Part shown: positions 42,751 through 53,297 of the stretch, one piece after another | How positions within the stretch are numbered: the first letter of the stretch is position 1 | Layout: every line of letters begins with the position of its first letter | Origin: Dipteris shenzhenensis | Taxonomy: Eukaryota; Polypodiophyta; Polypodiopsida; Gleicheniales | Length of the DNA: 64,000 nt | Direction: 5' to 3' (one strand) | Assembly: GCA_047967505.1 (NCBI GenBank) | Contig: CM106540.1 | The notes under the pieces: generated by a model | Told to the model about the DNA's origin: nothing | Seen by the model: the letters and a program-made list of their open reading frames with translations, nothing else | Database searches by the model: none | Position numbers and translations under genes: made by a program

Positions 42751-42854
42751 GTTTATATTGGAGGGTAGGCACATAGCTAGTGGGTGGTAGTTTTGAGTCT
42801 ATGAACACTCTCATCAAGGATGTAAATATTTTTTTGAGATTGTAAATGCTTTTT
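42751..42854. other. Short unassigned spacer
   Basis: About 100 bp between a B-type tail and the group E ORF1 fragment. Nothing recognised. Confidence 0.4.
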
Positions 42855-43348
42855 ACAGGGACACGAGCAGGGCACCCTTATCCAGGGACTCAGGCACGAC
42901 ATCACACAGCTTCGAGAGGAGCTCGGGACCCTTAGAGCAGCGCCTGGAGGGACCCCAGTCACAAAGATGGAGGCACGGATAGCCATGATATAGTCGGCTA
43001 TAGTAGAGATGACTAGATGGGTGGACGTGGCGAAACAAGAGCCTGCAAAGACAACCGTTTCAGCCGCCATACAGGAGTAGCGGTAGAGGGCTTTGAAGGC
43101 CCTCAACATCCGGATACGAGGGATCACACGAGACAGCACCAACACCACTACGACGCCCATGGAGGAGGCAATCACCTTTGTGACCACTACCATGGGGGTC
43201 CCCGACCATGGCATAGAGGGAGCATGGCGTGTTGGGAGAGATCCCAACCGAGAGCAGCCCCTAGTCATTCGCTTCAAAGATTCACATGCTCGACTAGCGA
43301 CACTCCAACGTTGAGCCGCTCTACGAGAGCATCCCACCCTTTCCATGG
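42855..43348 (+). pseudogene. Group E LINE ORF1 fragment: coiled coil plus RRM-like domain
   Basis: The plus frame reads LRHDITQLREELGTLR (heptad-like), MEARIAMI, IVEMTRWVDVAKQEP, then ALKALNIRIRGI, ITFVTTTMGVPDHGIEGAWRVGR and PLVIRFKDSHARLATLQR, ending TLSMD. The order coiled coil, N-R-RGI strand, RVGR, then P-V-F...R...L is that of L1 ORF1p (Transposase_22) rather than of the CCHC ORF1s elsewhere in the window. Four in-frame stops are present. At about 43348 it is fused to the truncated copia element. Confidence 0.55.
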
Positions 43349-44467
43349 ACAAGCATGAAAATGCGTCCGTCAGGGAATACAATCTGTACACTGCCAATCC
43401 CTGCAATCTGACATGCATAGTTGTTCCCAAGATGAACAACTCCATGAGTACCTGTATAGGAAGTAAACCACTTCCTATGAGGTGTAACATGAAAAGAAGC
43501 ACCTGAATCCAAGAGCCAGGTGTGCATGTCATGGCCATCAACAACCAAGGTATGTGCAATCACAGCAGAAGAGCATAAAACATCATGTCTATCTCCATCA
43601 CTGTCCTCTGCTGCAACATTGACTGCATCCAAGTCATCTGCCTTGGCCTTGCCTTTGCCTTTGCTTCCACTGCCTGCATCCTTTGTCTCAGCCTTCTTGG
43701 CTTTCTGATCCCGTATAAACTTGAAGCACTTAGACTTCTCGTGTCCCTTCTTGCCACAGTAAAAGCATTCAATATCCTTTTTGCCACGGGACTGACTGTG
43801 GGATTTGGACTTGCCAGCAGATCTCCCCTTCTGCTGAGTCCTACCTCTTTCCTGCACCTGCAAAGCATTGGAAGACTTGCTGCCCATATTGTTCTTCTTG
43901 CTCATCTCCTCCATAAGGAGAGAGCTCTCCACATCAGCATACATAAGAGTGACATTTGAATTTGACAGGGTGGTCTTGAAAGTGTCCCAACTCTCAGGGA
44001 GGGTACACAACAAGAAAGCAGCCTTGAACTCCTCATCAAGGTTCAATCCCTGTGCGATAAGCTGTGTAAAGATGGCATTGAACTCACTCAAATGTGAGGT
44101 CATAGCTGTACCTTCCTTCATGCGAAGGTCAGCGAGCTTTTTCAGCCAATAAACCTTACTGGCTGAGCTCTTTTGGGCATACAACTCTTCTAACCTCTGC
44201 CATAGGCCATAAGAGGTCTTTTCTGCCTGAACATTGAACACAAGAGAATCAGTGAGAGTAAGCATGATAGACGCCCTTGCGGACAAATCAAGCTCCTCCC
44301 ACTCATCATCTGCCATTCCGGATGGCTGGACACCCTTCAACCTTATGGGCTTAGAAATCTTCTTTAGCAGAAGTACATTCAAACACTGCTCTGCCCATTG
44401 CATAATTGTGTGCCTCTTCCAATTTCTTAATGTTCAGCATAGAGGATTCACTTCCCCCTGAAGCCAT
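43321..44467 (-). pseudogene. Copia 2 gag and protease part of polyprotein
   Basis: The start MASGGSESSMLNIKKLEE is at 44467, with a one-base shift near 44405. The 360-residue frame then reads the gag_2-type region (WQRLEELYAQKSS, LKKLADLRMKEGTAMTSHLSEF, FLLCTLPESWDTFKTTL, LLMEEMSKK), the knuckle CFYCGKKGHEKSKC, and the protease DSGASFHVTPHRKWF with its catalytic DSG intact, up to IVFPDGRIFML. The frame ends in foreign sequence. Gag would form the particle and the protease would cut the polyprotein. Confidence 0.85.
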
Positions 44468-46102
44468 ATCAGTAGAGGAAGTAGCCTAACTCCCTGTAAG
44501 TGAAAAAAGACTCAATAAAAAATTCTGTTTACACAGAAAAACCTGCTCTATCAAGAGCCAGGAGCACTCACAATAGTGCTGTTTTTTACTGTCAAAAAAA
44601 CCTGCAGCAAAACAGAAAACTTTCCCTCCAGTCACTGTACCTGCAGCAAAACAAAAAATTTTCCCTCCAGTCACTGTACCTTGTAACCACTGAACTGTGC
44701 TCAAATAGGCATAAACCAGTAACTACAGAATTGCTGCAGCTGTTCCACAAGTGTTTTATCAGTGCATCATCATCTGACGAAGCACAAAACACTGCTGTCC
44801 TGGACACTTCTCCCACCTCAGATGAGGTATTGCACTGATTTTATATGCATAAACCACTTGGCATACACTGTTTTGTCCACTGAAAAAAGCTCCAAACACC
44901 TCAGCCTGTCACAAACCTGCAACAAAGCATGGGACAAATCCCAACCAATCACCCTTATGTCAAGGGGATAAAAGGCATCTGAAGTCTCTACACAGTGACC
45001 AAAGTGCTCTCAAGCACAATCTGGGCAAAAGCCCCTTGATCAATACCTGTACCAAGTGATAAACACCCTCAACAATGAGGTAGCATACAAAATTCAGCGC
45101 TCTCCTGGCACTTTCACCTGACAATGTAATGCATAAACTGCCTGTGTGCACGGTAACAACACAGATCCCAACGTACAAACACTGAAGAGAAAATCTTTTG
45201 AGCACTGTCAACGATGGACAGTTAGGGACCGAGTAAAACTCGATGCGCCCTGGCCAAGCGTGGCTCAACTGAGATTTTCAAAGTGTCGTACACAGAATGT
45301 GACCTGCAAGAAATGTCACTGAGTACACTGCAGAAACAAGACCAATGTGGGCACCCTGGCTCCACACTGCCTCAAGGCATACACTGCATACACTTCCAGG
45401 CAAAAGCCCTTTGTAATAGTCACCCGAAAACTGAGATTTGCACTCAGTGTAAGCATAAAAGCCCTCTGCAAATCAAGGCATCTGACCTTCCCGAAAAATA
45501 ACTGTGCAACCACCACACACTGTGGCACTAGTCACCTCAAGCACGAGGGACACGAGTGTACTTGCTGTACCTCAAACACACAGTTTTAAAATTGAATTCC
45601 GGGAATGCATCAAGAAAAAACCTCGTTGTACTTCTGTACCTGCGTGTACTTGCAAGTACCACGCAAAAGAGCAGAGTGCTCTCACTTTTTCCTTCTTCCC
45701 CAAACAAAGTCTGTTTGTGCCTGTGCAGCTGTACCTTCTGTACTTGCGCAGGGTACCTGCTGTACCCTGTACCTGATTTCTCTTTCGAGGATGCTGCTGG
45801 GCAACCACCGTACGATTGCTGTTGCAGCCGTCGCTATCTGATTGCAGGCTGTGGCGGGACTGGTTGGCAGGCGTGCGGCTGGTCGCCCTGTAGCCGACTG
45901 GCTGCTTGGCTGGTCGCGACCGGCTGGTCGGCTGCTGCCTTGCACCGAAAGGAGAAATGCCCCGCGATGGAAATGCCGCCACGAGTTGAGAATCAAGAGA
46001 GAGACAAGAATCGAGCAGCAAAGCTACCCGAAGACGAGGGGCACGGAGCCCGAGGGAAACACTGGAAGAGAGGGGATGGGTAGACCGGAGTGAGAGAGAG
46101 AG
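44468..46102 (-). other. Long leader of copia 2
   Basis: About 1.6 kb between the primer site and gag, long for a copia element; an insertion inside it is possible, but I see no LINE or LTR signature. It holds two copies of a 39-bp repeat (CTGCAGCAAAACA... CCAGTCACTGTA) at about 44602-44680 and a GTAC-rich block at 45558-45813. Open frames here show no known domain. Confidence 0.6.
45558..45813. promoter_or_regulatory. GTAC-rich block in copia 2 leader
   Basis: Twelve GTAC tetramers in 256 bp (about one expected), many as TGTACYT or CTGTACC. GTAC is the core for SBP-domain factors such as SPL7. Function here is inferred only. Confidence 0.45.
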
Positions 46103-46118
46103 GGTGGCTCTGATACCA
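46103..46118 (-). other. Primer-binding site (tRNA-iMet) of copia 2
   Basis: The minus strand reads TGGTATCAGAGCCACC two bases after the LTR end, complementary to the 3' end of plant initiator tRNA-Met as in most copia elements. Confidence 0.9.
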
Positions 46119-46120
46119 CT

Positions 46121-46309
46121 TGTGAGGGAAAGGGGGGAGTGGAACAGTAGGAGACAGAGACACAAGGAGTGTGGGTGTGTAAAGAATGCGTTGAGCCACA
46201 CCACAAACTCAAAGGTTTTATTAGGATTAGGTATTCACCCTATGACTATCTTAGGACAGTCATAGCGGTCGTAACATTTAAAGGGTGGCAATGTGCCTTT
46301 ACCCCAACA
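46121..46309 (-). repeat. 5' LTR of copia 2 (189 bp)
   Basis: The minus strand runs TGTTGGGGTAAAGG to TTTCCCTCACA (TG...CA), with the polyadenylation-like AATAAAACC inside. The boundary is set by the primer site on one side and by TGTTGG on the other. The partner LTR is lost. Confidence 0.85.
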
Positions 46310-46578
46310 GTCCCATCACTGGCTATGCACCAGCTAGGGCGACATGACATACGGAGGATTCCGCTCCACTCTAGTCCTTTTCTTTTCATTGTTACATCCA
46401 GATGTATTTGATTTGATTATGTATGATTAGACTTAGGATTCAGCATGGGTGATGATGCTCGTTTCAGTAGCTCCATCCTTACTGTGATTTGTGTCAGGTT
46501 TTCTTTCAGTCTCATAGATCCATCGGTCTTCTGAAGACTCTAATAAAATTTCTTTCTTTCTTTCTTTCTTTCTTCTTT
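46310..46578 (+). repeat. 3'-UTR-like segment ending in a (TTTC)n tract
   Basis: Non-coding plus-strand sequence ending TCTAATAAAATTTC and then TTTCTTTCTTTCTTTC (about 46548-46575). It resembles the 3' end of a retroposed transcript that ends in a microsatellite rather than poly(A). The repeat cuts into a gypsy gag frame, so it was inserted there. Family unknown; a link to group E is a guess. Confidence 0.4.
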
Positions 46579-47112
46579 GCTTTGGCAACCTTCTCTACAT
46601 CCTCGAAGATAGCCAGCTCCTTGGATTCCACTTTTACCCTGAGATTAAAAACCACAGTCCTGCTATAAATCGGTCTTTCTTAATTACCCTCGAAGGCACC
46701 TCAACCATCAAAGCAGACAGCCATCTATTCCAGAGCACTATGAACTTCCCCGAATACTCATCCACTGTTGATCAGCTTGCTGCTGTAAAGCACACAGCTC
46801 TCTCCACAAACCATCAGCATCCCTAACACAGGGGAAACGAGCCAAAAAAGCAGCCTTCACTTCAGCATAATCTGGGGCTCTTCTATTACCATCAACATTA
46901 AAATTAGCGACAAAATCTTGCAACCACGTTCTGGCTTTCCCCACTAGGCAAAAGGACAGGATTTGTAGTAACACTCTTGGAGTACTCCTATCCTTAATCA
47001 ATGCAGTAAATTCCATCCCTTCCAAGAACTTCTCAGAGTCCTCATTGGGTAGCCCATGAAATCTGGGAAACTCATGTGCCATACTTCCGGGCCTTGCTTG
47101 TCTTGAATACAC
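46579..47112 (-). pseudogene. Ty3/gypsy gag fragment
   Basis: The minus strand reads MAHEFPRFHGLPNEDSEKFL, LQILSFCLVGKARTWLQDF, YAEVKAAFLARFP and LCALQQQADQ. After a one-base shift near 46745 it continues as VDEYSGKF, FIVLWNRWL and KKDRFIAGL. This is the retrotransposon gag domain (PF03732 type: F-G...A..WL......W..L...F...F). It ends in the (TTTC)n tract at 46578. The first ATG is at about 47082. Upstream lies a probable primer site and LTR. Confidence 0.8.
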
Positions 47113-47159
47113 TCCAATCTCAATTCAAGCACACAGGTCCCCAAGAGGATCGCCAAAAA

Positions 47160-48883
47160 TGATACAAGCAAAAATTGAAGATAGAGAGAGTGGAAAACAA
47201 GGGTGAGAGAAGCTCAGAAAACTATCAAATCTTTTCCAAGAGATTCGGTGCCCATTCACATGAAGTCTTCCTCCTCGAAAAACTCTAGATGCAAGATACT
47301 TTCAGGGAGATCCTCCTCATCTATCAAGTTTACCCCCCCCATTCTTCTTCTATCACTCGTAGGAGCAACGACCAGTAACCTCCATGAACCTCACTAAACA
47401 AAACCTCGACTTGTAAGCCATAAAAAAGAACCCCAAGTACATCTGAGTCAAACTCCAAGGACAGAATCATATTCAACTTCAAAAGAATACTTATGAAAAC
47501 ACAAACTGAACTAGGACAGTGGGATCGGAAACAGTGTGGGCTCCAAGTGATGAGCTTATGCACCGGCTCTAGAGCATGTATCTTTGTACTAGGCACCGAG
47601 ACAACCCCCCCACAAAAACTGACTGAAAATGGATCACACAAACTCAGAGAGAACCCAAAGACTACACAGCCCGAGACAAGTAGACTTCGGACAAGGGCTT
47701 TCCTCAACAACTTAGAGAAAAGAGTCAGCCCAAAATAGCACGAACCCACAGCCCACATGAAGGTTATCTTCGTGACTTTTCAAGACATCAACCCACAATC
47801 AAGATCCCACAGCCAAGACTCCCAAGCCTCCATCAAGAACAACAGCTCGTAGCTCTTGACGTAGTCATAACTGCTGCACAGCATCTCCTTCTCAAACACC
47901 AAGCTCCAACATTCCATAACTCTCCCCAAAGCTGCAGTCAATGACCAAAGAGTAAAAGGGACTGGCTAGTAGATCGCATCAATCATCTCTGCTCTTACAC
48001 AACTACGTCCAGCGTCTATATCCTTCTCTTGCTCGTAGAGTACTCCAGGCTCGTAGCTTCATATCGCCAACAGTCCTCCAGCCAGCAAAAATGATACCAC
48101 ATCTATGCCTCAAGCTTTTACTAAGCAATAACTCATAACCAGCCATGTACAAGCCCACACGGAAGACACCTCAAGCAACAGCCTCTTCTATTTCTCGTAG
48201 TGAATGCTTTCCGTCACTCAAGATATTCTGCCCAGAACCTCCACGACAGCTATGCTTCTCACAGCCAAGAAACCCACGGTACTTCCTGCTCATCCGTCGC
48301 CTAGAATCCTCTTCTTAGCCTGCACCATCAACTACACAGCCAAGACTGCTAGAGGACTTCAGTAAGTGCCAACCATGCCACAGAGCTCGTCATCACGGAG
48401 CACCTGGAGCCCATACATCCCAAGCCACTGCAATCGAAAATTCACAACCCGTCACGTACATTGGCCTTCACACGATGGTCGTTCAGCCTTCCCTTCACGC
48501 ACAACCTCTCTTCAACTATGAGCCTCTCCCATCGATTTGGTCATCCAGCCTTCTCTTCAAGAAGCCTTCGTCAAGTGCAACGTAGGATCCTTCCAGCAAA
48601 TCCCGATCAGCTGCCAGCCGTGTAGCTACAGCTCGCAATCCAGAAGCTCCCCTTCATCCTCACATAGCCAGAGTTGCATGCATGCCTTTCTTGATTCCAG
48701 CCACGTCATTCTTGATTAGCCACCTCATGTTTGCCTTTTTACCACTCCCAAAGCCTCTGCACAAAACTTAGACCAAGGCATTTAGTGCACCACACTTAGA
48801 CTTTGTGCACACTAATGCACGCCACAAGCACTTAGTATCTAATTGCCTACTGACTATCCACATGTAAGCCGAATCCTAACACA
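47160..48883 (-). repeat. Probable long gypsy LTR (about 1.7 kb)
   Basis: The minus strand would run TGTGTTAGGATTCGG (48883) to GCTTGTATCA (47160), TG...CA, followed by TTTTTGGCGATCC as a possible primer site and then gag. No second copy is in the window, so the borders are guesses from the TG/CA ends and the distance to gag. Open frames inside have no known domains. Confidence 0.4.
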
Positions 48884-48999
48884 CTAGAAAATTTTCAAGA
48901 TGCCCTCAACAAAAAAACTATTGCCCTCATACACATATGAAGTGCACATGTCATCCCGTAACAAAACATCGTCGCTCATTGGATATCATGCACATTGCA
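48884..48999. other. Short unassigned spacer
   Basis: Nothing recognised between the probable gypsy LTR and the group E LINE piece. Confidence 0.4.
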
Positions 49000-49633
49000 A
49001 TATCATCATATCCCATATAATGCGGGCCTGCTCCTGGGTGTATCGGGCCTGCTCCTGGGTGTAATGTGTCAGCTCTGTCTGACAGGCCCGAATGTTGTGT
49101 ATCTTAGCCAATAGGCAGTCCCAAGCATTTGGTGGGGGCCTAAGATGTCCTGGTCCAGGTGGAAACTGGATCTCGAGAGGGGTTGGAATGAAGGTGGGCT
49201 ACTGAGGTTGTATTGAGGGTGGGGACAGCATGATCTGGGCGGGGGAGTGGTATGTAGGAGTAGCGAGGCCGGACGAGGTGATGAAGGGTGGCTGACTAAG
49301 AGGTAGAGGTGATACAAGGAAAAAGTATTATGGAGCCGTGGCCGGTGGGGCCAGTGGTGAGGCTACTAGAGAGGAGACCCATGATGATGATGCAGGAGAG
49401 GGGGAGGAGAGAGGTGGCATAGATGATGAGGCGGATGATGGTGGTGAAATAGTGGTGGTAACCATAGAGGTCGAGGATGTGGTGAGCGGCATGGACTTTG
49501 GGTGGGCCCCTTTCTTTTGGGCCGTGGTGCTGTATACTGTCAAACCGCTCCGGTTGCTACGTTTGTTGAAGTCCTCCAGATTGAGTTGCTTTTGTGTTTT
49601 CACCTTGTCACCGTTCCCCTTCCCCATCTCCAC
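49000..49633 (-). pseudogene. Group E LINE ORF1, N-terminal part
   Basis: One minus-strand frame runs from MEMGKGNGDKVKTQKQLNLE through a Ser/Thr/Pro-rich stretch to PPPNAWDCLLAKIHNIRA and HYTQEQARYTQEQARIIWD, a helical segment with a 7-residue unit (YTQEQAR) in tandem. Two in-frame stops lie near 49325 and 49195. The plus-strand fragment at 42855-43348 begins with a coiled coil of the kind that would follow this segment, so I infer both come from one ORF1 family. A pyrimidine-rich leader lies upstream, as in LINEs B and D. The rest of the element is missing. Confidence 0.5.
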
Positions 49634-49796
49634 GCGTATGCAAATTTGGACCGAAAGGTCTCCCGCCTAGTCTCCTGTCCTCATCCCCCTGTTCCCTTCA
49701 TTATGGGGGAGGCAGAAGCGGGCAAAGAAGGGATTGCAGTAGGTCCGAGCTGTTGGAGAACCCCCGCTCGCAGCTCCAACCTTTTTTTTTTTAATA

Positions 49797-50315
49797 TAAT
49801 TTATATATATATATATATATATATTTTTTAAACGAGAGGGGGGGGTTGCTGAGCGAGGGGTAACGAAGGGGTAGCGGGGATAGCAGAGGGGGTAGCCGGG
49901 GGGGGAGGGGGGGGGGGTAGCGAGGGGGTAGCAGGGGAGAGAGAGGGGTAGCAAGGGGGTAGCAGAGGGGGTAGCGAGAGGGTAGCAGAGAGAGCAGGGG
50001 GTAGCGGGAGAGAGAGAGCAGGGGCTAGCGCAGGGGGTAACGAGGGGTAGCGGAGGGGGTAGCAAAGAGAGTAGGGGGTAGTTGGAGAGAGAGAGCACGG
50101 GGTAGCGTAGGGGTAGCGCAGGGAGAGAGCACGGGTAGCGCAGGGGGAGCGCAGGGGGGAGAGCAGGGGTAGCAGGAGAGAGAGAGTAGGGGCTAGCAGA
50201 GGTTTGAGAGCAAGGGGTAGCGCAGGGAGAGCGCAGGGGGTAGCGCAGGGGTAGCGCAGGGAGAGCACAGGGGGTAGCACAGGGAGAGTGCAGGGGGTAG
50301 CACAGGGAGAGAAAA
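49797..50315 (-). promoter_or_regulatory. Pyrimidine-rich leader of the group E element
   Basis: The sense (minus) strand is built of units close to CTCTCCCTGCGCTACCCC, about 18 bp long, repeated with variation over 49831-50315. A (TA)n tract (about 49802-49822) and an A-rich run follow before ORF1. It abuts the Tat gag coding sequence at about 50315, which it probably interrupted. Confidence 0.6.
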
Positions 50316-50392
50316 GAAGAAACAGGTGGTCTCGAAACTGGTTGGGTATAATATGCCTGCAATGCCGTGTGTTTCAAAGGAAGCACCATTTG

Positions 50393-50679
50393 TTTTTTTT
50401 TGCCGAAAAAACAGTGCTGATTATATTACTTCGAAAAAACAAGATACATGAGGTCAGTTTTGCAGCTGACAGGGCTGCGTTCATAAATCGGACGCAGCCC
50501 TAAATGGAAACAGAAAGCTCTCTCTCACGGAGGGATCAGGCGGGTGTGAATAAACAGCCAGAGAGGTGGTGAATAGCGCCACTGAAGGCCCTGAGAAGTA
50601 TGCTCGAAGAAGAGGCCCTGCGTATCCCAATCTCGGAGGAAACGTCTCCGCTTCTCCCGGCCAGCCCGGGAATCAAGGG
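50393..50679 (-). mobile_element. 5'-truncated LINE group D tail with 11-bp duplication
   Basis: The minus strand reads RAGREKRRRFLRDWD, GLFFEHTSQGLQWRYSPP and LWLFIHTR, the end of LINE D ORF2 (14454-14580), then a 3' UTR with a hairpin and nine A (T on plus, 50393-50401). AGCACCATTTG occurs at 50382-50392 and again at 50680-50690 as the target-site duplication. About 287 bp were inserted into the Tat gag. Confidence 0.9.
50471..50501 (-). other. 3'-UTR hairpin of the LINE D tail
   Basis: AGGGCTGCGT (50471-50480) pairs with ACGCAGCCCT (50492-50501) around an 11-nt loop. Compared with 14624-14654, three base pairs differ on both sides while pairing is kept, and the loop start CCG-TTT-TGA is shared. 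Confidence 0.75.
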
Positions 50680-51275
50680 AGCACCATTTGTGGTAGGGGA
50701 ATTACCAGAGTTCGAGCCTAAGAAAGAGGATACTATGAAGAAGGAGATTCATGGCATGTCTAAAATGATGAAAAGCCTCAGCTTAAATTTGATGAATGGA
50801 AGAGGAAGAGGTACTTTCATGGATGACTCCGCTTCAACGGGAGCATCCACTTCAGGTCCAACTGGTCGTGGTCGAAGAATGTTTGCCCGGAATGTGCAGT
50901 GCTTCAACTGTGGTGAATGGGGACACTAGAGTTCCCACTGTGACAAACCTCCTCGTAAGGGTGGTGAGATGTATACCTTGCCAATCGGGTTGCCCAATCG
51001 TAATGATGATTTTGGTGTTGAATTTAAAAATGTAGGCCAGCCAAGTACTAGTGTTACCAAAGAAACCGCTGAAGAGAAAGGTAAGGGTAAGGCTGTGAAT
51101 CTTCTAGGATTGGAGGAAGACGAAGGGGTGGTCATGCCATCAGGGAAGAGAGATCGTAATGATGAGGTAGAACCAGATGCTAAAAGAGGGAAACATACTG
51201 AGGAGACAAACTCACGAAGGAAGAAAAGAGATCCCAGGAAGAAGTATAAAGTGTATGATTTAAAGGACAAATTGA

Positions 51276-51554
51276 TGTAATGGGATTTAGAGTCCTAAGG
51301 TCTAAGGTTGTGAGTGTGCGAACACATGGTGTGCTTGGATAGGTGTCAGTAGGTGTGATTGAGTGAATCTAGGGGTGTGGTGTGTGATTGAGAGAATTAT
51401 GGAACTGATTGAGAGATTTGTGGATCTAGATGCTCTACTGAGCTCACATATGATGTCACTACTGGATGTAACTGGAGCTATATATTGGGCCTATCTCTCT
51501 TGAATAAGATCTCTCTTTTGCTTCACTTGCTGAATCTTTCTTACTACTCCAACA
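51276..51554 (+). repeat. 5' LTR of copia-type element 3
   Basis: It ends CTACTCCAACA, two bases before TGGTATCAGAGCATTGG (51557-51573), an initiator tRNA-Met primer site. The start is placed at TGTAATGGG, where the Tat gag reading stops; another TG nearby is possible. About 279 bp, TG...CA. The second LTR is not in the window. Confidence 0.65.
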
Positions 51555-51556
51555 TG

Positions 51557-51573
51557 TGGTATCAGAGCATTGG
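51557..51573 (+). other. Primer-binding site (tRNA-iMet) of copia-type element 3
   Basis: TGGTATCAGAGCATTGG, complementary to the 3' end of plant initiator tRNA-Met, two bases after the LTR. Confidence 0.85.
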
Positions 51574-52931
51574 TTCACTCTCCTTGAGACCTCCTTGAGT
51601 GCCATGTCATCATCTTCTTCACCATGAAGTTTTTGAAGCTTTTCTTCTCCTTCTTCACCACGAAATTTCCAAGTGCTTGTTCTCCTTCATCTCTGAACCA
51701 TTGCTCCAGCCCTTTCAAGTGTAGATTCCCCTAGTTAAGGTGCACTTCCACCTAAGAGGAATTGAAGAAATATTCCCTCTACAGCCCGTGCTGAAACTCG
51801 CCTCACATTCTGTGCCATTTCTTCAAATTCAGCTTGCTGGAGCCACCCTTTTAAAAATGGTTTGAGGTGCACTTAGGCGACCCTATGGGCTGCCTGCTGG
51901 TGAATTTTGAGGGCAAATGGTCAAGGGAATGAGGAGAAACTAAGGAAAAACCAGTCGGGTTTTGAAGAAGACATGGTTTTTGGAGGTGGAGATTCAAAAA
52001 TTCCTTTTTCAGTTCAGTTGAGTGCATTTTTCACCTTTTATGTTGATGATTGAGGTTATGATACTTTGAAGTGGATTTCAAGTCATACTGACTAGTTGAC
52101 TAGTTGACTAGTGTGGGTTGACTATGACAAGAGCTTACATGAAGGAAGAATATATCATGACTTGCATGATGATTTCCAATGGATATGATTGGAACAAAGG
52201 TTTCAACTACAACCATTATGATTCTTATTTTGAAGATGTCTTAGTTATGGTTTCAGTATCTTTCATAATGTATGAAATGTACTTGCATTTGGTTGACTAT
52301 ACCTTGCCATACAATCATGACCACCTCTTGTACAAGAGTAGACACTGCCCTTGCATGACAAGTGGTAAGACCCTCTTCAGTTCATATGATTCACAAAATG
52401 TTTTTAAGGCTTGGACACTCAAAGAAGGTGAAGGACTACAAGGATCTTGTATTGCAGAATATGCACAAGATACATTAAAGAGTGTGGAGAAGGACAAAGA
52501 GCAAAGGAGCTACAAGATTAGCTACACCAAGAACCTCTCCAATGACAATGAACCTCACACTATGGTAGCTTAGAAGAGAAGAAGGAAAAGGAAAAGACAT
52601 GCCATCAAAGGGGGTATTTTCCCACATCTTCAATTTAGAATTTTTGTGTGTGTGGTCAATAAGGGTTCTCTGCATTGGGATGTCCCCCTCAAATGATTGT
52701 TAGTCTTATGTGTTACCTTGTTGGATCTAAGGGTATTCCCATGCATAGTCGTTGTCTATCTCCCAATTGTAAACCAACAAACCAAAGTCAGAGTGAGATC
52801 ATGTTGGGATGAGGATGCCCAAATGAGTCTACTGCTGATGCAACTAGAGTGAGTACCAAGTTCTGGATCATGTGTGTTGCCACTAGAGATGGGCAAGCCA
52901 TGAAGTTTCCCATGGACTCCTACTAAGGTTG
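51574..52931 (+). other. Interior of copia-type element 3, no gag-pol seen
   Basis: About 1.36 kb without a recognisable gag, RT or integrase. It holds GACTAGTTGACTAGTTGACT near 52090 and one unremarkable open frame (52118-52573, 151 codons, MTMTRAYMKEEYIM...) that I do not recognise. A purine run (AAAGGGGGTA) lies near 52610. It could be a non-coding (LARD-like) element or a deleted copia; the next element cuts it at 52931. Confidence 0.45.
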
Positions 52932-53282
52932 TGTGAAGATAGTGGGAGAGAAGGAAGGAGCCTCACTTGCGGCTTTCTCACATACACAATGAGGGAATAC
53001 ACACAAAGGTGAAGGCTGAAAACAGTTCTCCTCTTCTTAGTTGTGAAAGCCAAAAGAACTCTAGTACAAAGAAATAGAAGAACCCTATATGTGGGTCTCA
53101 AACCAAACTCAGCTAACTAAGGTGGCATACTAACTGAGCCACGAACTAGAGTACATAAGGATAGCTGTCATCCAGCTATTATTCATGGGCAGTGTACCAA
53201 CCGCATCTGCAGCTAGAAGTCGGTGACATAAATGCACAACGGTCACCCTGACATATCACGAGTGGAGCTCGATATCTCAACA
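52932..53282 (-). repeat. 3' LTR of copia 4 (351 bp)
   Basis: The minus strand runs TGTTGAGATATCGAGCTCC to CTATCTTCACA (TG...CA). The first 120-odd bp from the plus-strand left edge (TGTGAAGATAGTGGGAG...) recur at 62681-62804, which confirms the LTR. The differences between the two copies (for example GGAGAG against GGAGCG) show some age. Confidence 0.9.
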
Positions 53283-53297
53283 CTCCCCCTCGATCTC
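53283..53297 (-). other. Polypurine tract of copia 4
   Basis: The minus strand reads GAGATCGAGGGGGAG directly before the LTR start TGTTGAG, the expected primer for plus-strand DNA. Confidence 0.8.

Larger units (their letters stand above)
43321..46309 (-). mobile_element. Ty1/copia element 2, truncated after protease
   Basis: On the minus strand: a 5' LTR (46309-46121), two bases, a tRNA-iMet primer site, a long leader (46102-44468), then gag with knuckle and protease. The rest of pol and the 3' LTR are missing because the element is cut at about 43321-43348 beside a group E LINE fragment. It cannot move on its own. Confidence 0.85.
50316..51283 (+). pseudogene. Tat-type gypsy gag, split by a LINE D tail
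   Basis: The reading VVSKLVGYNMPAMPCVSKEA is interrupted by a LINE D tail with a duplicated target and resumes as PFVVGELPEFEPKKE, then EIHGMSKMMKSLSLN, an Arg/Gly-rich stretch and the knuckle CFNCGEWGH*SSHC, in which a TAG falls inside the C-x2-C-x4-H-x4-C motif. It ends KVYDLKDKLM at 51277. After that an LTR element begins. The continuation (MSKPGQLEVELL) is found at 62818, on the far side of the inserted DNA. Confidence 0.65.

Noticed and set aside
47330-47758. 142-codon minus-strand frame
   Set aside because: It lies inside the probable gypsy LTR, has no domain and starts nowhere near gag.
49667-50389. 240-codon Pro/Leu/Tyr-rich frame on the minus strand
   Set aside because: It is a translation of the CTGCGCTACCCC-type tandem leader of group E.
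52118-52573. 151-codon plus-strand frame as a host gene
   Set aside because: No motif, no homologous look and it lies inside an LTR element interior; mentioned only there.
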